Below, piece by piece: positions 8,219 through 17,745 of a DNA stretch of 64,000 nt; the stretch's first letter is position 1, and every line of letters begins with the position of its first letter. A program made the translations under genes and the position numbers. Source of the DNA: Pseudomonas sp. UBA5706 (GTDB taxonomy: Bacteria; Pseudomonadota; Gammaproteobacteria; Pseudomonadales; Pseudomonadaceae); contig NZ_DIHC01000028.1 of the NCBI RefSeq assembly GCF_002419965.1, forward strand, positions 111,343 to 175,342, written 5' to 3'. The notes beneath the pieces are model-generated. The model was not told where the DNA came from. It ran no database searches and was given only the letters and a program-made list of their open reading frames with translations.

Positions 8219-9826
8219 TTACATCCTGAACACACCAAATTGGGTAGTCTCGATAGGGGCATTCAGGCTGGCGGATAGCGCTAGAGCGAGAACGTCGCGA
8301 GTTTGCGCGGGATCGATCACCCCATCGTCCCAAAGCCGTGCGCTGGAGTAGTAGGCATGTGCTTGGCGTTCATACTGGTCAACGATGGGTTGCTTGAGCT
8401 GTTGCTCATCCTCAGCCGAAAACACCTGGCCCGAGCGCTGGGCCTGCTCATGTTTGACCTGCACTAGGACGCCAGCTGCCTGCTGCGCGCCCATGACGCC
8501 GATTTTGGCGTTTGGCCACATCCAGAGAAATCGAGGATCGTACGCCCGTCCGCACATACCGTAATTGCCAGCGCCAAAGCTGCCGCCAATGATCACCGTA
8601 AACTTGGGGACACGTGCGCAGGCAACAGCTGTGACAAGCTTTGCACCGTGCTTCGCAATACCACCCGCCTCGTACTTCTGCCCCACCATGAAGCCCGTGA
8701 TGTTTTGAAGAAAGAGCAGCGGGATGCCGCGCTGGCAGGCTAGTTCAATGAAGTGCGCGCCCTTCTGCGCTGCTTCAGCAAAGAGAATCCCGTTATTGGC
8801 GAGAATGGCAATAGGATAACCATTGAGTCGTGCAAAGCCGCAGACGAGCGTTGTACCAAAGAGTGCTTTGAACTCATCCAGCTGGGAGTCATCGACGATT
8901 CGTGCAATCACCTCGCGCACGTCGAATGGCTGCTTTGAATCCACCGGGATGACGCCGTAGAGCTCTTCTGCAGGATAGCGAGGAGGGATCGAAGCAACAG
9001 AGTCCAGTCGTCCCAGCTTGCGCCAATTCAGATTAGCAACACAGCGACGAGCAATGGCCAAGGCATGAGCGTCATCTTCGGCATAATGGTCTGCCACACC
9101 CGATGTTCTGCAGTGCACATCAGCACCACCCAAGTCTTGAGCAGTGACGACCTCACCCGTTGCCGCCTTTACCAATGGGGGCCCCGCCAGGAAGATCGTG
9201 GCCTGGTCACGCACCATGATGGTTTCGTCACTCATGGCCGGAACGTAGGCGCCGCCAGCAGTGCAAGAGCCCATTACGACCGCGATTTGTGGGATACCTT
9301 GAGCACTCATATTGGCTTGGTTGAAAAAAATGCGGCCAAAATGCTCTCGATCAGGGAACACCTCATCCTGGCGTGGCAAATTGGCGCCACCAGAGTCCAC
9401 AAGATAAATGCACGGCAAGCGGTTCTGCTGCGCAATCGCTTGGGCTCTCAGATGTTTTTTGACAGTAAGAGGGTAATAACTACCCCCTTTTACCGTGGCG
9501 TCGTTGGCGATGATCATGCACTCGACCCCCTCGATTCGACCGATGCCAGCGATGACTCCTGCGGCGGGAACATCCTCACCGTAGACCTCGTAGGCAGCAA
9601 GTTGCCCTATTTCAAGAAATGGCGAGCCTGAGTCCAGTAACTGATCGATTCGATCGCGAGGAAGCAGCTTGCCCCTGCCTATGTGACGCTCTTGCGCCTT
9701 GGCCCCGCCGCCTTCGCTTACATGAGCCAGCAACGCACGCAGACCTTCGACCTGCGCGAGCAAAGCGTCGCGGCTAGCGGCGTAGTCAGGCGAGCGCGTA
9801 TTGATATGTGTATTGAGGGTGGTCAT
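8219..9826 (-). CDS. liuB: Methylcrotonyl-CoA carboxylase, carboxyltransferase beta subunit
   Basis: This 535-residue protein transfers the carboxyl group from biotin to 3-methylcrotonyl-CoA, working as an alpha/beta complex with LiuD. Motifs: HIGRGKLLPRDRIDQLLDSG, YLVDSGGANLPRQDEVFPDR, MGSCTAGGAYVPAMSDE in the N-terminal domain, then GFMVGQKYEAGGIAKHGAKL and GGSFGAGNYGMCGRAYDPRF in the C-terminal domain. Length is typical of AccA/PccB-type MCC beta subunits. It sits 77 bases upstream of liuC and 111 bases downstream of liuA. An A/T-rich AANAANAA tract lies just before its ribosome binding site. Confidence 0.96.
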   Translation of the reverse strand: MTTLNTHINTRSPDYAASRDALLAQVEGLRALLAHVSEGGGAKAQERHIGRGKLLPRDRIDQLLDSGSPFLEIGQLAAYEVYGEDVPAAGVIAGIGRIEGVECMIIANDATVKGGSYYPLTVKKHLRAQAIAQQNRLPCIYLVDSGGANLPRQDEVFPDREHFGRIFFNQANMSAQGIPQIAVVMGSCTAGGAYVPAMSDETIMVRDQATIFLAGPPLVKAATGEVVTAQDLGGADVHCRTSGVADHYAEDDAHALAIARRCVANLNWRKLGRLDSVASIPPRYPAEELYGVIPVDSKQPFDVREVIARIVDDSQLDEFKALFGTTLVCGFARLNGYPIAILANNGILFAEAAQKGAHFIELACQRGIPLLFLQNITGFMVGQKYEAGGIAKHGAKLVTAVACARVPKFTVIIGGSFGAGNYGMCGRAYDPRFLWMWPNAKIGVMGAQQAAGVLVQVKHEQAQRSGQVFSAEDEQQLKQPIVDQYERQAHAYYSSARLWDDGVIDPAQTRDVLALALSASLNAPIETTQFGVFRM

Positions 9827-9937
9827 GGGTGCCTCTTATTTTTATTGCCCTACTCTGATTAACAAGAGCAACAGCTCAGAAAAACTGCGCCTCTGCCGGT
9901 CGTCTACAAACCACGGGCTGTCAGCCCGAGCAAGAGC

Positions 9938-11119
9938 TCACCGCGTTTCGTTAAATAGTTCGCGCCCGATCAGCATGCGGCGGATCTCGCTGGTGCCCGC
10001 ACCAATTTCATAAAGTTTTGCATCACGCCACAGTCGGCCAACTGGAAACTCATTGATGTAGCCATTACCCCCCAAAATTTGAATCGCCTCTCCCGCCAGC
10101 CATGTGGCTTTCTCAGCGGCGTACAGGATGACGCCTGCACAGTCCTTTCTAACCTGACGGACATGCCCACTTCCTTGTGCATCCAAGTGTTTGCCCACGG
10201 CATAGAGGTATGAGCGACAAGCTTGCTGAGTGGTGTACATGTCGGCGATCTTGCCTTGGATCAGCTGAAATTCACCGATGCTTTGGCCGAACTGTTTGCG
10301 GTCATGGATGTAAGGCACTACTACGTCCATAGCAGCCTGCATCAAGCCCAACGGGCCGCCCGAAAGAACCGCGCGCTCGTAATCAAGGCCGCTCATGAGC
10401 ACCTTGACGCCTTCACCGACGCCGCCCAGCACATTTTCTTCAGGAACTTCGACGTCCTGGAACACTAATTCACCGGTGTGAGAACCTCGCATACCCAGCT
10501 TGTCCAGCTTCTGCGCTACTGAAAACCCTGGAGCGCCCTTCTCCAAGATGAATGCAGTCATACCTTTGGCATTTGCTGCCAGATCCGTCTTGGCATACAC
10601 CACTAGCACGTCGCAGTCTGGGCCGTTGGTGATCCACATCTTCGTGCCATTGAGCACATAGCGATCGCCCTTCTTATCTGCGCGAAGCTTCAAGGAGACA
10701 ACGTCCGAACCTGCGTTTGGCTCACTCATCGCAAGCGCACCGATGTGCTCGCCGCTGATCAGCCGTGGCAAAAACTTACGCTTCTGCTCGTCCGTACCGT
10801 TGCGATTGATTTGGTTGACGCAGAGGTTGGAATGCGCGCCGTATGAGAGACCTATACCGCCGGCAGCACGAGAGATTTCTTCCATTGCGATCATGTGAGC
10901 GAGATACCCCATGCTGGTACCTCCGTATTCCTCGCTGACAGTCAGGCCCAGCAGTCCCATGTCACCGAATTTCCTCCAGAGATCCATCGGAAACTGATCA
11001 GTCCGATCAGTCTCCTCGGCACGGGGGGCAATCTCCTTGGCAGCAAATCCGGCTACAGAATCGCGCAGCATGTCGATGTCTTCGCCGAGGAAAAAATTGA
11101 GTCCTGGTAAGTGGCTCAT
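9938..11119 (-). CDS. liuA: Isovaleryl-CoA dehydrogenase
   Basis: This 393-residue acyl-CoA dehydrogenase oxidises isovaleryl-CoA to 3-methylcrotonyl-CoA, passing electrons to ETF. Motifs: GLSYGAHSNLCVNQI, AMSEPNAGSDVVSLKLRA (FAD/substrate loop), KMWITNGPDCDVLVVYAKTD, GLDYERAVLSGGPLGLMQA (region of the catalytic Glu in IVD), QILGGNGYINEFPVGRLWRD and the C-terminal IGAGTSEIRRMLIGR. The ATG at 11119 has GGAG seven bases upstream. It is the first enzyme gene after liuR, only 15 bases from the liuR stop. Confidence 0.96.
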   Translation of the reverse strand: MSHLPGLNFFLGEDIDMLRDSVAGFAAKEIAPRAEETDRTDQFPMDLWRKFGDMGLLGLTVSEEYGGTSMGYLAHMIAMEEISRAAGGIGLSYGAHSNLCVNQINRNGTDEQKRKFLPRLISGEHIGALAMSEPNAGSDVVSLKLRADKKGDRYVLNGTKMWITNGPDCDVLVVYAKTDLAANAKGMTAFILEKGAPGFSVAQKLDKLGMRGSHTGELVFQDVEVPEENVLGGVGEGVKVLMSGLDYERAVLSGGPLGLMQAAMDVVVPYIHDRKQFGQSIGEFQLIQGKIADMYTTQQACRSYLYAVGKHLDAQGSGHVRQVRKDCAGVILYAAEKATWLAGEAIQILGGNGYINEFPVGRLWRDAKLYEIGAGTSEIRRMLIGRELFNETR

Positions 11120-11134
11120 GAGTGGTCTCCGTTT

Positions 11135-11545
11135 TTATTTGATGGGGCTCAAATCGAGTTGGGTGACACTGTTTTGTGTACTGGCAAGGGTGGTCTGGCA
11201 TCGCAAGGCAAGCCCATCAAGCTCGGCTTTCATCAGCTGGATATCTTGGGCCTGCCGGTTGAGCTGATTCACACGCTCGACGATCTTCTCCAGGAAGCGC
11301 TCCAACTGTTTCTCGTTGCCGCCGCTCGGGTCGTACATGTCGATAAGCTCCTTGCATTCGTTCAAGGAAAAGCCAATGCGCTTGCCCCGCAATATCAGCT
11401 TGAGGATGACTCGATCACGACTGTTGTAAATTCGCTCCAGACCTCTGCGTGCCGGAGTGACCATGCCCCGTTCCTCGTAAAATCGAATGGTGCGAGTGGT
11501 TACATTCAGCTCATTGGCCAGGTCAGAAATGCTGAAAGTGGGCAT
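11135..11545 (-). CDS. liuR: MerR-family regulator of the leucine operon
   Basis: This 136-residue protein starts with a MerR helix-turn-helix (ISDLANELNVTTRTIRFYEE, then ERIYNSRDRVILKLILRGK) and continues with a coiled-coil dimerisation segment (residues ~75-115). LiuR is known as the MerR-type regulator of branched-chain amino acid degradation genes in proteobacteria. Being the first gene of the operon with a LiuR-like palindrome directly upstream of its start implies autoregulation together with liuABCDE. Confidence 0.93.
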   Translation of the reverse strand: MPTFSISDLANELNVTTRTIRFYEERGMVTPARRGLERIYNSRDRVILKLILRGKRIGFSLNECKELIDMYDPSGGNEKQLERFLEKIVERVNQLNRQAQDIQLMKAELDGLALRCQTTLASTQNSVTQLDLSPIK

Positions 11546-11553
11546 GGGTATCC

Positions 11554-11570
11554 TTTACGTGAACGTCAAA
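11554..11570 (-). promoter_or_regulatory. LiuR-like operator
   Basis: The plus strand reads TTTACGTGAACGTCAAA, an imperfect palindrome that closely resembles the published LiuR operator pattern (TT.ACGT..ACGT.AA). It ends 8 bases before the liuR start codon and abuts the AAAGGA ribosome site, so it would cover the promoter/start of the liu transcript. Match to the consensus is from memory; function is inferred. Confidence 0.7.
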
Positions 11571-11653
11571 CCTCAGCCAAACCAAAATTCACGAATGCAG
11601 AGCTTTGGCAGATAGATGCGTACCAATGACTCGGCACGCATTTAGGGCACTCG

Positions 11654-14600
11654 TTACAACTGTGCGACAGCGATCATGCCCACGGGCGATGCTGCATCAT
11701 GAAATAGTGCGGGTTCACGCCATTGCTTCAGCAATACATCTCTACGCTGATAGGCCTTTTCGAGGTACCGATCCTTGACATGCCCATAGCCGCGCACTGC
11801 GTCAGGGAGTGAAACAAGGGACTGGGCCACGCTGATATTGTCGGCAGTCAGGCCGCTATGCACTTCGTCAAGAACTTCGCCATAGGCCTTAAGCCACGCA
11901 AGCTCAGCCTTTCGCTCGTGAGTGCGAGCAAATGGGTCTGCCCAGGTATTACGTAAGCCTCTGAAAGCGGCCAGCAACCGAAAGCCCTTGAGCATCCATG
12001 GGCCGTAACTGGATTTTTTAGGCTGTCCACCTTCATTGGTCTTGCTCAAAATAGGTGGAGCCAGGTGGAAGCGCAGTCGGTAGTCACCTTCAAATGTCGA
12101 CTCGATTTTTTTCAGGAACTCACCGCTGGTGTAGAGACGTGCAACTTCATATTCATCCTTGATCGCAAGCACCTTGAAGTAATAACGAGCAACCGCCTCG
12201 CTGAGATCGCCGGCTTTACCGTTGAGCTTCGTTTCTGCGTGGATAAAATCGTCAACACGTTGCTTATAGCGAGCCGCGAATCCAGCATTTTGATAGCTAG
12301 TTAGATACTCGACACGACGCGCGACCTGCTGCTCCAGAGTTTCTGACAACACCCGATCCGCGATTTTTAGCTGAGCTCCTGCCAACTTGGCTTCAACCTT
12401 CGGGAGATTCCAGGCAGCTCTACGGCCCCACATGAATGCTGCTTTATTGAAGCCAACAGCGGTGCCATTGAGCTCGATAGCCTGGATCAAGGATTCTTGC
12501 GCGACAGGAAGCCACCCTTTCTGACAGGCAAAACCAAGCATGAACGTGTTGGTGGCGATCGAATCACCCATCAGCGCTGTAGCGATCCGACTGGCATCCA
12601 GATAGGTCGCTCGCCCATCCCCCACAGCATCTGTGATTTGCTGAGCCATTTCTGAGGTGCGAAATACCGGATCAGGGTTAGCTTGCAAATCACCACTCTC
12701 AGCCTGACGAGCAAACGTCCGAACGAAGGCGCTCGTAATATTTTCCTCGCTGTTGATCACCGCTTGGCTGACGCCTTGGCGCATTTTCAACAACGTTTCG
12801 GTGTTCGCGCTCACTACCAGGTCGCAACCCAACAGCAGATCGGCCTCACCCTCCGCTATGCGGGGTGCATGCAGCAGGTCTTGACGAGAAGCGATACGAA
12901 TGTGAGACCAAACGGCACCGCCTTTTTGGGCCATCCCTGCCATATCTAGATTGAGCGTGCCTTTGCCCTCAATGAATGCCGCCATACCCAGAAGCGCGCC
13001 GATGGTGACAACCCCCGTACCGCCCACGCCAGTGATGAGAATGCTATAGGGCTGATCCATAGGTGCGAGCCGAGGCGCTGGTAAATCCCAATCGTCCTCG
13101 TCTGCTAAAGCCTTGGGCTTACGAAGCGTTCCACCTTCCACCGTTACAAAGCTCGGGCAAAAGCCGCTCAGGCACGTGAAATCTTTATTGCACGATGACT
13201 GGTCGATCTCACGCTTGCTTCCAAACTCTGTCTCGACGTCCGTCACGGACATACAGTTCGACTTGCTACTACAATCGCCGCAGCCTTCGCACACAGCTTC
13301 GTTGATCATCACGCGACGTGCCGGATCTGGAAACTTACCGCGCTTACGACGACGGCGCTTCTCGGCGGCACATGTTTGGTCGTAGATGATGGCAGAGACG
13401 CCTTTGAATTCGCGCAGCGATTTCTGCACAGAATCCATTTCCTCGCGCCCCAGCACAGGTACCCCGACTGCTAGGTCTGAGATCGATGCATAACGACCTG
13501 TGTCGTCCGTCACGACTACTATTCGCTGAACACCTTCCGCTGCGAGCTGACGTGAGATTTGCGGGACATTCAATGTCCCATCGACAGGCTGCCCCCCAGT
13601 CATGGCGACAGCATCGTTGTAGAGAATCTTGTAGGTGATGTTGGCGTTCGCAGCAACGGCAGCACGAATAGCAAGCAGGCCCGAGTGGAAATACGTACCG
13701 TCGCCCAAGTTCGCAAATACGTGAGGTGTGCTCGTGAAGGGTGCCTGACCGATCCAGGCAACACCTTCGCCGCCCATCTGGCTGAAAGTCTTCGTCTCCG
13801 GATAGATCCAGGCAGCCATGTAGTGGCAGCCGATGCCCGCAAGGGCACGACTGCCCTCAGGAACTTTGGTGGAACTGTTGTGTGGGCATCCGGAACAGTA
13901 GTGAGGCACCCGATCCATCAGTGTGCCAAAGCTTTTGTTGGCGGCTAACTGCGCCTCGAGAACTGCAAGGGAGACTTGCAGCTCACCACTTTTGTGATAG
14001 CCGAGAATCCGCTTGGCTAGAGCACGAGCGATTTGCGACGGAGTCAGGTCGCTAGTTGCTGGCAGCAGCCAGGCTGTGTGCGGCCGCGTCCATTCGCCTT
14101 TGTCATCAAACTTTCCGACGATACGAGGGCGGACGTCCTCACGCCAGTTGTAGAGCTCTTCTTTGAGCTGATACTCAATCATGTGGCGTTTTTCCTCCAC
14201 CACGATGATCTCTTCCAATCCCTCAGCGAACTGGCGTACGCCCTCCGCATCCAGTGGCCAGACCATGCCTACCTTATAAACGCGCAGACCGATCTCTTTC
14301 GCTCGAGTCTCGTCAATACCGAGCATTCTCAGCGCCTGGCAGACATCCAGATAAGACTTCCCGGAAGTAACGATACCGATGCGAGCCTTGGGCGCATCCA
14401 TCACTATCCGGTCGATACCGTTCGCCCGGGCGTAAGCGGCAGCAGCGTACAGCTTGTGCTCTAGTAGGCGCTGCTCTTGGGCCAAAGGAGGATCCGGCCA
14501 CCGAATGTTCAGCCCACCTACTGGAAGTTCAAAGTCAGGGATGATAGGGCGCACACGGTCGATGCTCACATCAACGACTGCCCCACTTTCGACGGTGTCT

Positions 14601-15208
14601 GCGACGGCCTTCATCGCCACCCAGCAACCTGAATACCGAGACATTGCGAAACCATGCAGGCCGTAATCCAGATATTCCTGTACGCCGGATGGAGCCAATA
14701 CGGGGATCATTACCGCCTTGAAGATGTGCTCGGTTTGATGCGGCAGAGACGACGAGCGCGCACCGTGGTCGTCGCCAGCGATCGCCAGTACCCCACCAAA
14801 CTGAGAGGTACCTGCCGCGTTTGCATGCCTGAAAACATCACCGCAGCGATCTACGCCTGGGCCCTTGCCATACCAGATTCCGAAAACCCCATCGTAGGTG
14901 GCGCCTTCGAACATATTGACTTGTTGGGTACCCCAGACTGAGGTTGCCGCCAGATCCTCATTCAAGCCAGGATGGAATTTGACGTGCTGGGACTTCAGAT
15001 GGTCGCGAGCTTTCCAAAGGGCTTGGTCGAAATTCCCAAGCGGCGAGCCACGATAGCCAGAAATGAATCCAGCGGTGTTTAGCCCCACGGCCATGTCGCG
15101 CTGGCGTTGCATCATAGGTAGCCGTACGAGTGCCTGCACACCCGTCATCAGAACAGTGCCTGATTCTAGGATGTATTTATCATCCAGCGTTGGGACGGGC
15201 GTAGTCAT
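11654..15208 (-). CDS. Indolepyruvate:ferredoxin oxidoreductase family protein (fused alpha and beta subunits)
   Basis: This 1184-residue enzyme oxidatively decarboxylates 2-oxo acids (aryl- or branched-chain pyruvates) to acyl-CoA with ferredoxin. Order: pyrimidine-type domain (GFISGYRGSPLGNFD), Cys motif HYCSGCPHNSST, TPP-binding segment NLGDGTYFHSGLLAIRAAV, a Cys-rich Fe-S stretch near residues 640-690 (VCEGCGDCSSKSNC, CLSGFCPS), and a C-terminal gamma domain (ILITGVGGTGVVTIGALLGM). Length fits the fused form found in proteobacteria. It sits just upstream of the liu operon on the same strand but is separated by the liuR operator region, and is divergent from a LysR gene. A link to leucine or aromatic amino acid catabolism is inferred. 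Confidence 0.9.
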   Translation of the reverse strand: MTTPVPTLDDKYILESGTVLMTGVQALVRLPMMQRQRDMAVGLNTAGFISGYRGSPLGNFDQALWKARDHLKSQHVKFHPGLNEDLAATSVWGTQQVNMFEGATYDGVFGIWYGKGPGVDRCGDVFRHANAAGTSQFGGVLAIAGDDHGARSSSLPHQTEHIFKAVMIPVLAPSGVQEYLDYGLHGFAMSRYSGCWVAMKAVADTVESGAVVDVSIDRVRPIIPDFELPVGGLNIRWPDPPLAQEQRLLEHKLYAAAAYARANGIDRIVMDAPKARIGIVTSGKSYLDVCQALRMLGIDETRAKEIGLRVYKVGMVWPLDAEGVRQFAEGLEEIIVVEEKRHMIEYQLKEELYNWREDVRPRIVGKFDDKGEWTRPHTAWLLPATSDLTPSQIARALAKRILGYHKSGELQVSLAVLEAQLAANKSFGTLMDRVPHYCSGCPHNSSTKVPEGSRALAGIGCHYMAAWIYPETKTFSQMGGEGVAWIGQAPFTSTPHVFANLGDGTYFHSGLLAIRAAVAANANITYKILYNDAVAMTGGQPVDGTLNVPQISRQLAAEGVQRIVVVTDDTGRYASISDLAVGVPVLGREEMDSVQKSLREFKGVSAIIYDQTCAAEKRRRRKRGKFPDPARRVMINEAVCEGCGDCSSKSNCMSVTDVETEFGSKREIDQSSCNKDFTCLSGFCPSFVTVEGGTLRKPKALADEDDWDLPAPRLAPMDQPYSILITGVGGTGVVTIGALLGMAAFIEGKGTLNLDMAGMAQKGGAVWSHIRIASRQDLLHAPRIAEGEADLLLGCDLVVSANTETLLKMRQGVSQAVINSEENITSAFVRTFARQAESGDLQANPDPVFRTSEMAQQITDAVGDGRATYLDASRIATALMGDSIATNTFMLGFACQKGWLPVAQESLIQAIELNGTAVGFNKAAFMWGRRAAWNLPKVEAKLAGAQLKIADRVLSETLEQQVARRVEYLTSYQNAGFAARYKQRVDDFIHAETKLNGKAGDLSEAVARYYFKVLAIKDEYEVARLYTSGEFLKKIESTFEGDYRLRFHLAPPILSKTNEGGQPKKSSYGPWMLKGFRLLAAFRGLRNTWADPFARTHERKAELAWLKAYGEVLDEVHSGLTADNISVAQSLVSLPDAVRGYGHVKDRYLEKAYQRRDVLLKQWREPALFHDAASPVGMIAVAQL

Positions 15209-15338
15209 CGGGCAAATCCTCAGGCTTTATTCTTGTGGTCGGTCAGCCGCACGAGCGCCAATCGAATTTTCGACACCCTATCCACCAATTGCGCTATCGT
15301 AAAACTCTAAAAACGAACCCCAGGTATAAAAAAAACAG

Positions 15339-16250
15339 ATGCCCAGCTTTCGTGACGTTACGATTCGGCAGCTCAGGTATTTCGCGGCAGCGGCTGACAG
15401 CGGTCAATTTTCCTTGGCAGCTGCTAATGAACACATTTCTCAATCGGCAATCACATCGGCCGTGAGCCAGTTGGAGGCAACGCTTGGTGTCACCCTTTTC
15501 GAGCGGCTACCTCACGGGGTCAGGCTCACACGTGAGGGCTACCGATTTTTAGAGCGAGCTCGGTCGATCCTAAATGCAGTACAGGATGCTGTAAGCGAGC
15601 CACTCACGAACGACATTGCTTTAAGCGGAACGGTACGCATCGGGGCTAGCTACACTGTATTGGGGTATTACCTGCCAGCACTGTTGGCGCGATTTCGTAA
15701 AAGCTACCCCAACATCATTTTCGATCTACGGGATCTGGATCGCGTTGCCATCGAAGAAGCTGTGGCGGATGGCGAGTTGGATCTAGGCCTCATTATCCTG
15801 TCCAATTCCGATGCAGATCTTACTCTTCAGAAAGCCGTACTCTTGCGGTCGCCACGTCAGATTTGGCTAGCAGCCGACCATCCGCTCATGCAACAAAGTC
15901 AAATACAGCTGAAAGATATCGAACGTTTCCCCTACATATTGCTCACGGTCGACGAAGGCGAGGCATCGAGTAGTCGGTATTGGAAGTCGGCTGGAGTAGT
16001 GCCTGATATCGCGTTCAGGACGGGATCGATGGAGTCGCTTCGTGAGTTGGTCGCCCATCGCTTTGGAATAACCATACTGTCCGAGATGGTGTTCAGACCA
16101 TGGTCACTCGAAGGGAAACGCTTGGAAATGCGTCCGTTGCTTGATCCACCTCCAGAGATGGAGCTCGGACTCGTGTGGAAAACAGATGGACTGGGTGTGC
16201 CGGCCGTAGGCGCTGTGCACAGTTTTTTAATTCATCCTGGGAAAAGCTGA
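15339..16250 (+). CDS. LysR-family transcriptional regulator
   Basis: This 303-residue protein has a LysR HTH (IRQLRYFAAAADSGQFSLAA, QSAITSAVSQLEATLGVTLF) and an effector domain with HRFGITILSEMV. It is divergent from the oxidoreductase gene with a 130-base intergenic region, so it most likely controls that gene. No inducer can be deduced. Confidence 0.9.
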   Translation: MPSFRDVTIRQLRYFAAAADSGQFSLAAANEHISQSAITSAVSQLEATLGVTLFERLPHGVRLTREGYRFLERARSILNAVQDAVSEPLTNDIALSGTVRIGASYTVLGYYLPALLARFRKSYPNIIFDLRDLDRVAIEEAVADGELDLGLIILSNSDADLTLQKAVLLRSPRQIWLAADHPLMQQSQIQLKDIERFPYILLTVDEGEASSSRYWKSAGVVPDIAFRTGSMESLRELVAHRFGITILSEMVFRPWSLEGKRLEMRPLLDPPPEMELGLVWKTDGLGVPAVGAVHSFLIHPGKS

Positions 16251-16644
16251 ATCGACAATAACTGACTGACAGGCATCATTCATCGGCACGTATTACCTAG
16301 TATATTAAAGGTAGCGCTCCCCTCTACTGAGGGGAGAGAGATTTTACGGATAACTTATTAAGCCTAATTAGGCGGACCTGCGTGCCAAACCAATTGGCCG
16401 TGGCAGCGTCGATCCTACATGCGCTAACCCACAACTAAGCAGCGAAGCAAAAACATGGATTTTTCGCTCACCATCCTGGCGGCAAGCGCATCTCCCAAAA
16501 ACATCAACATTATCCTTGATGAATACAAAGATAAACAGCTAACCCCAACGATTTAACTTGGATAATCTCACCACGGGCTCCTCCCTCCATTTCATCAATC
16601 AGCCACGTAAAAGCTACCGATGCCATTCTCAGCTCCGCTTATGG
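16251..16644. other. Intergenic region with hairpins, no gene seen
   Basis: An 8-bp perfect hairpin (CTCCCCTC-TACT-GAGGGGAG, 16317-16336) follows the LysR gene. It is followed by AGAGATTTTA, so it may be a weak terminator. A 12-bp palindrome GCCTAATTAGGC lies at 16362-16373. No convincing ORF is present; this is the space between convergent genes. Confidence 0.6.
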
Positions 16645-17557
16645 TTATTTCGCTACAAACTGGTCAACGTTTTTCGGCGTAAGCAACGTAGCAGGTACCC
16701 AGACCTCTCCTTTGACACCCTCATGGTGTACCAGGCTGACTGCGGCATCCAAAGACGTCGTGGCGATTGCCACCGGATCGCGAAAAACGCTGACCATCAA
16801 CAGTCCTTTTTTCAATGCCGTCATTGCATCAGGCGTAACGTCGATACCGGCGACCATTGTTGCCCCCTGCCCCGCCTGCCTGAGTGCCATCGCGGCGCCG
16901 ATACCCATCTCATCATTGTTGGCTGCAACAGCATCGATTTTTTCACCCGCTGTCAGCCAGTTGTTCATCAACGTCATTCCGGCTTCGCGCTGCCAATCGG
17001 CACTCTGCTCTTCAACGACTTTGATCTCTGGGTACTTGGCCAGAATGTCCTTCACGCCATCGGTACGCTTACGCGTCTCCGCATGCGCCATGCCGACCCA
17101 GTATGATCGCAAGGCTACCTTTGCCCCCCATTTGTTCGGCCAGGTACTGCATTTGCATACGGCCAATTTCTCGCTCATCGGCGCCCACAAAGACAACGCC
17201 GTCAGGAAGCGTATCAACTTCAGGGCGTGTGTTCATGTACACCAGCGGAATGCCAGACGCGACCACGCGAGAAGTGATACCAGCAGTGGCGGCAGTGTCG
17301 GCGGGACTGACGATAATGGCATCCACCTTCTGGCTGACAAAGCTCTCGACCTGACTCAGCTGGCGCACCACATCATTGCTAGCATCCTCCACCTGAATCG
17401 TCACGCCCCCCGGAATTTCTTTGGCGTGGGTCTGCAATGCCTATACCAGATAGGCCACGTAGTTATCGTAATTGCCTACGGTGACTCCAATCTTCAGATC
17501 GGCATGAGCAGCGAGGGAAAATACAAGCACACTGAAGCAAAGCGATAAACGGAGCAT
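16645..17557 (-). pseudogene. Periplasmic sugar-binding protein of an ABC importer, disrupted
   Basis: From ATG 17557 (AGGAA upstream) the frame encodes a signal peptide (LRLSLCFSVLVFSLAAHA) and DLKIGVTVGNYDNYVAYLV, then a TAG at about 17443-17441 where Lys is plausible. The same frame continues ALQTHAKEIPGGV to ILGRH. Near 17088 it shifts frame and resumes as MAHAETRKRTDGVKDILAKY to the stop at 16645. The parts together form a ribose/YtfQ-type solute-binding protein (DAIIVSPADTAAT, VAANNDEMGIGAAMALRQAG, GIDVTPDAMTALKKG). There is one nonsense codon and one frameshift. No ATPase or permease gene follows, so the transporter is lost as well as broken. Confidence 0.85.
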
Positions 17558-17745
17558 GGGCAGGTTCCTATTGTTTTTCTGTTTCGCCGTACCGATTGGC
17601 ATGCGTGTCAAAAACAATATTCGAATTATTTTTCCATCGCAACAGGTAATGGAATTTATGTTCACAAAGCTCTGATATCGTCTTTACGTGATTCTCGCGG
17701 GCCAGATAATGCCGGATCCTCAGCCTTGAGCAACTTGGTAAATCT

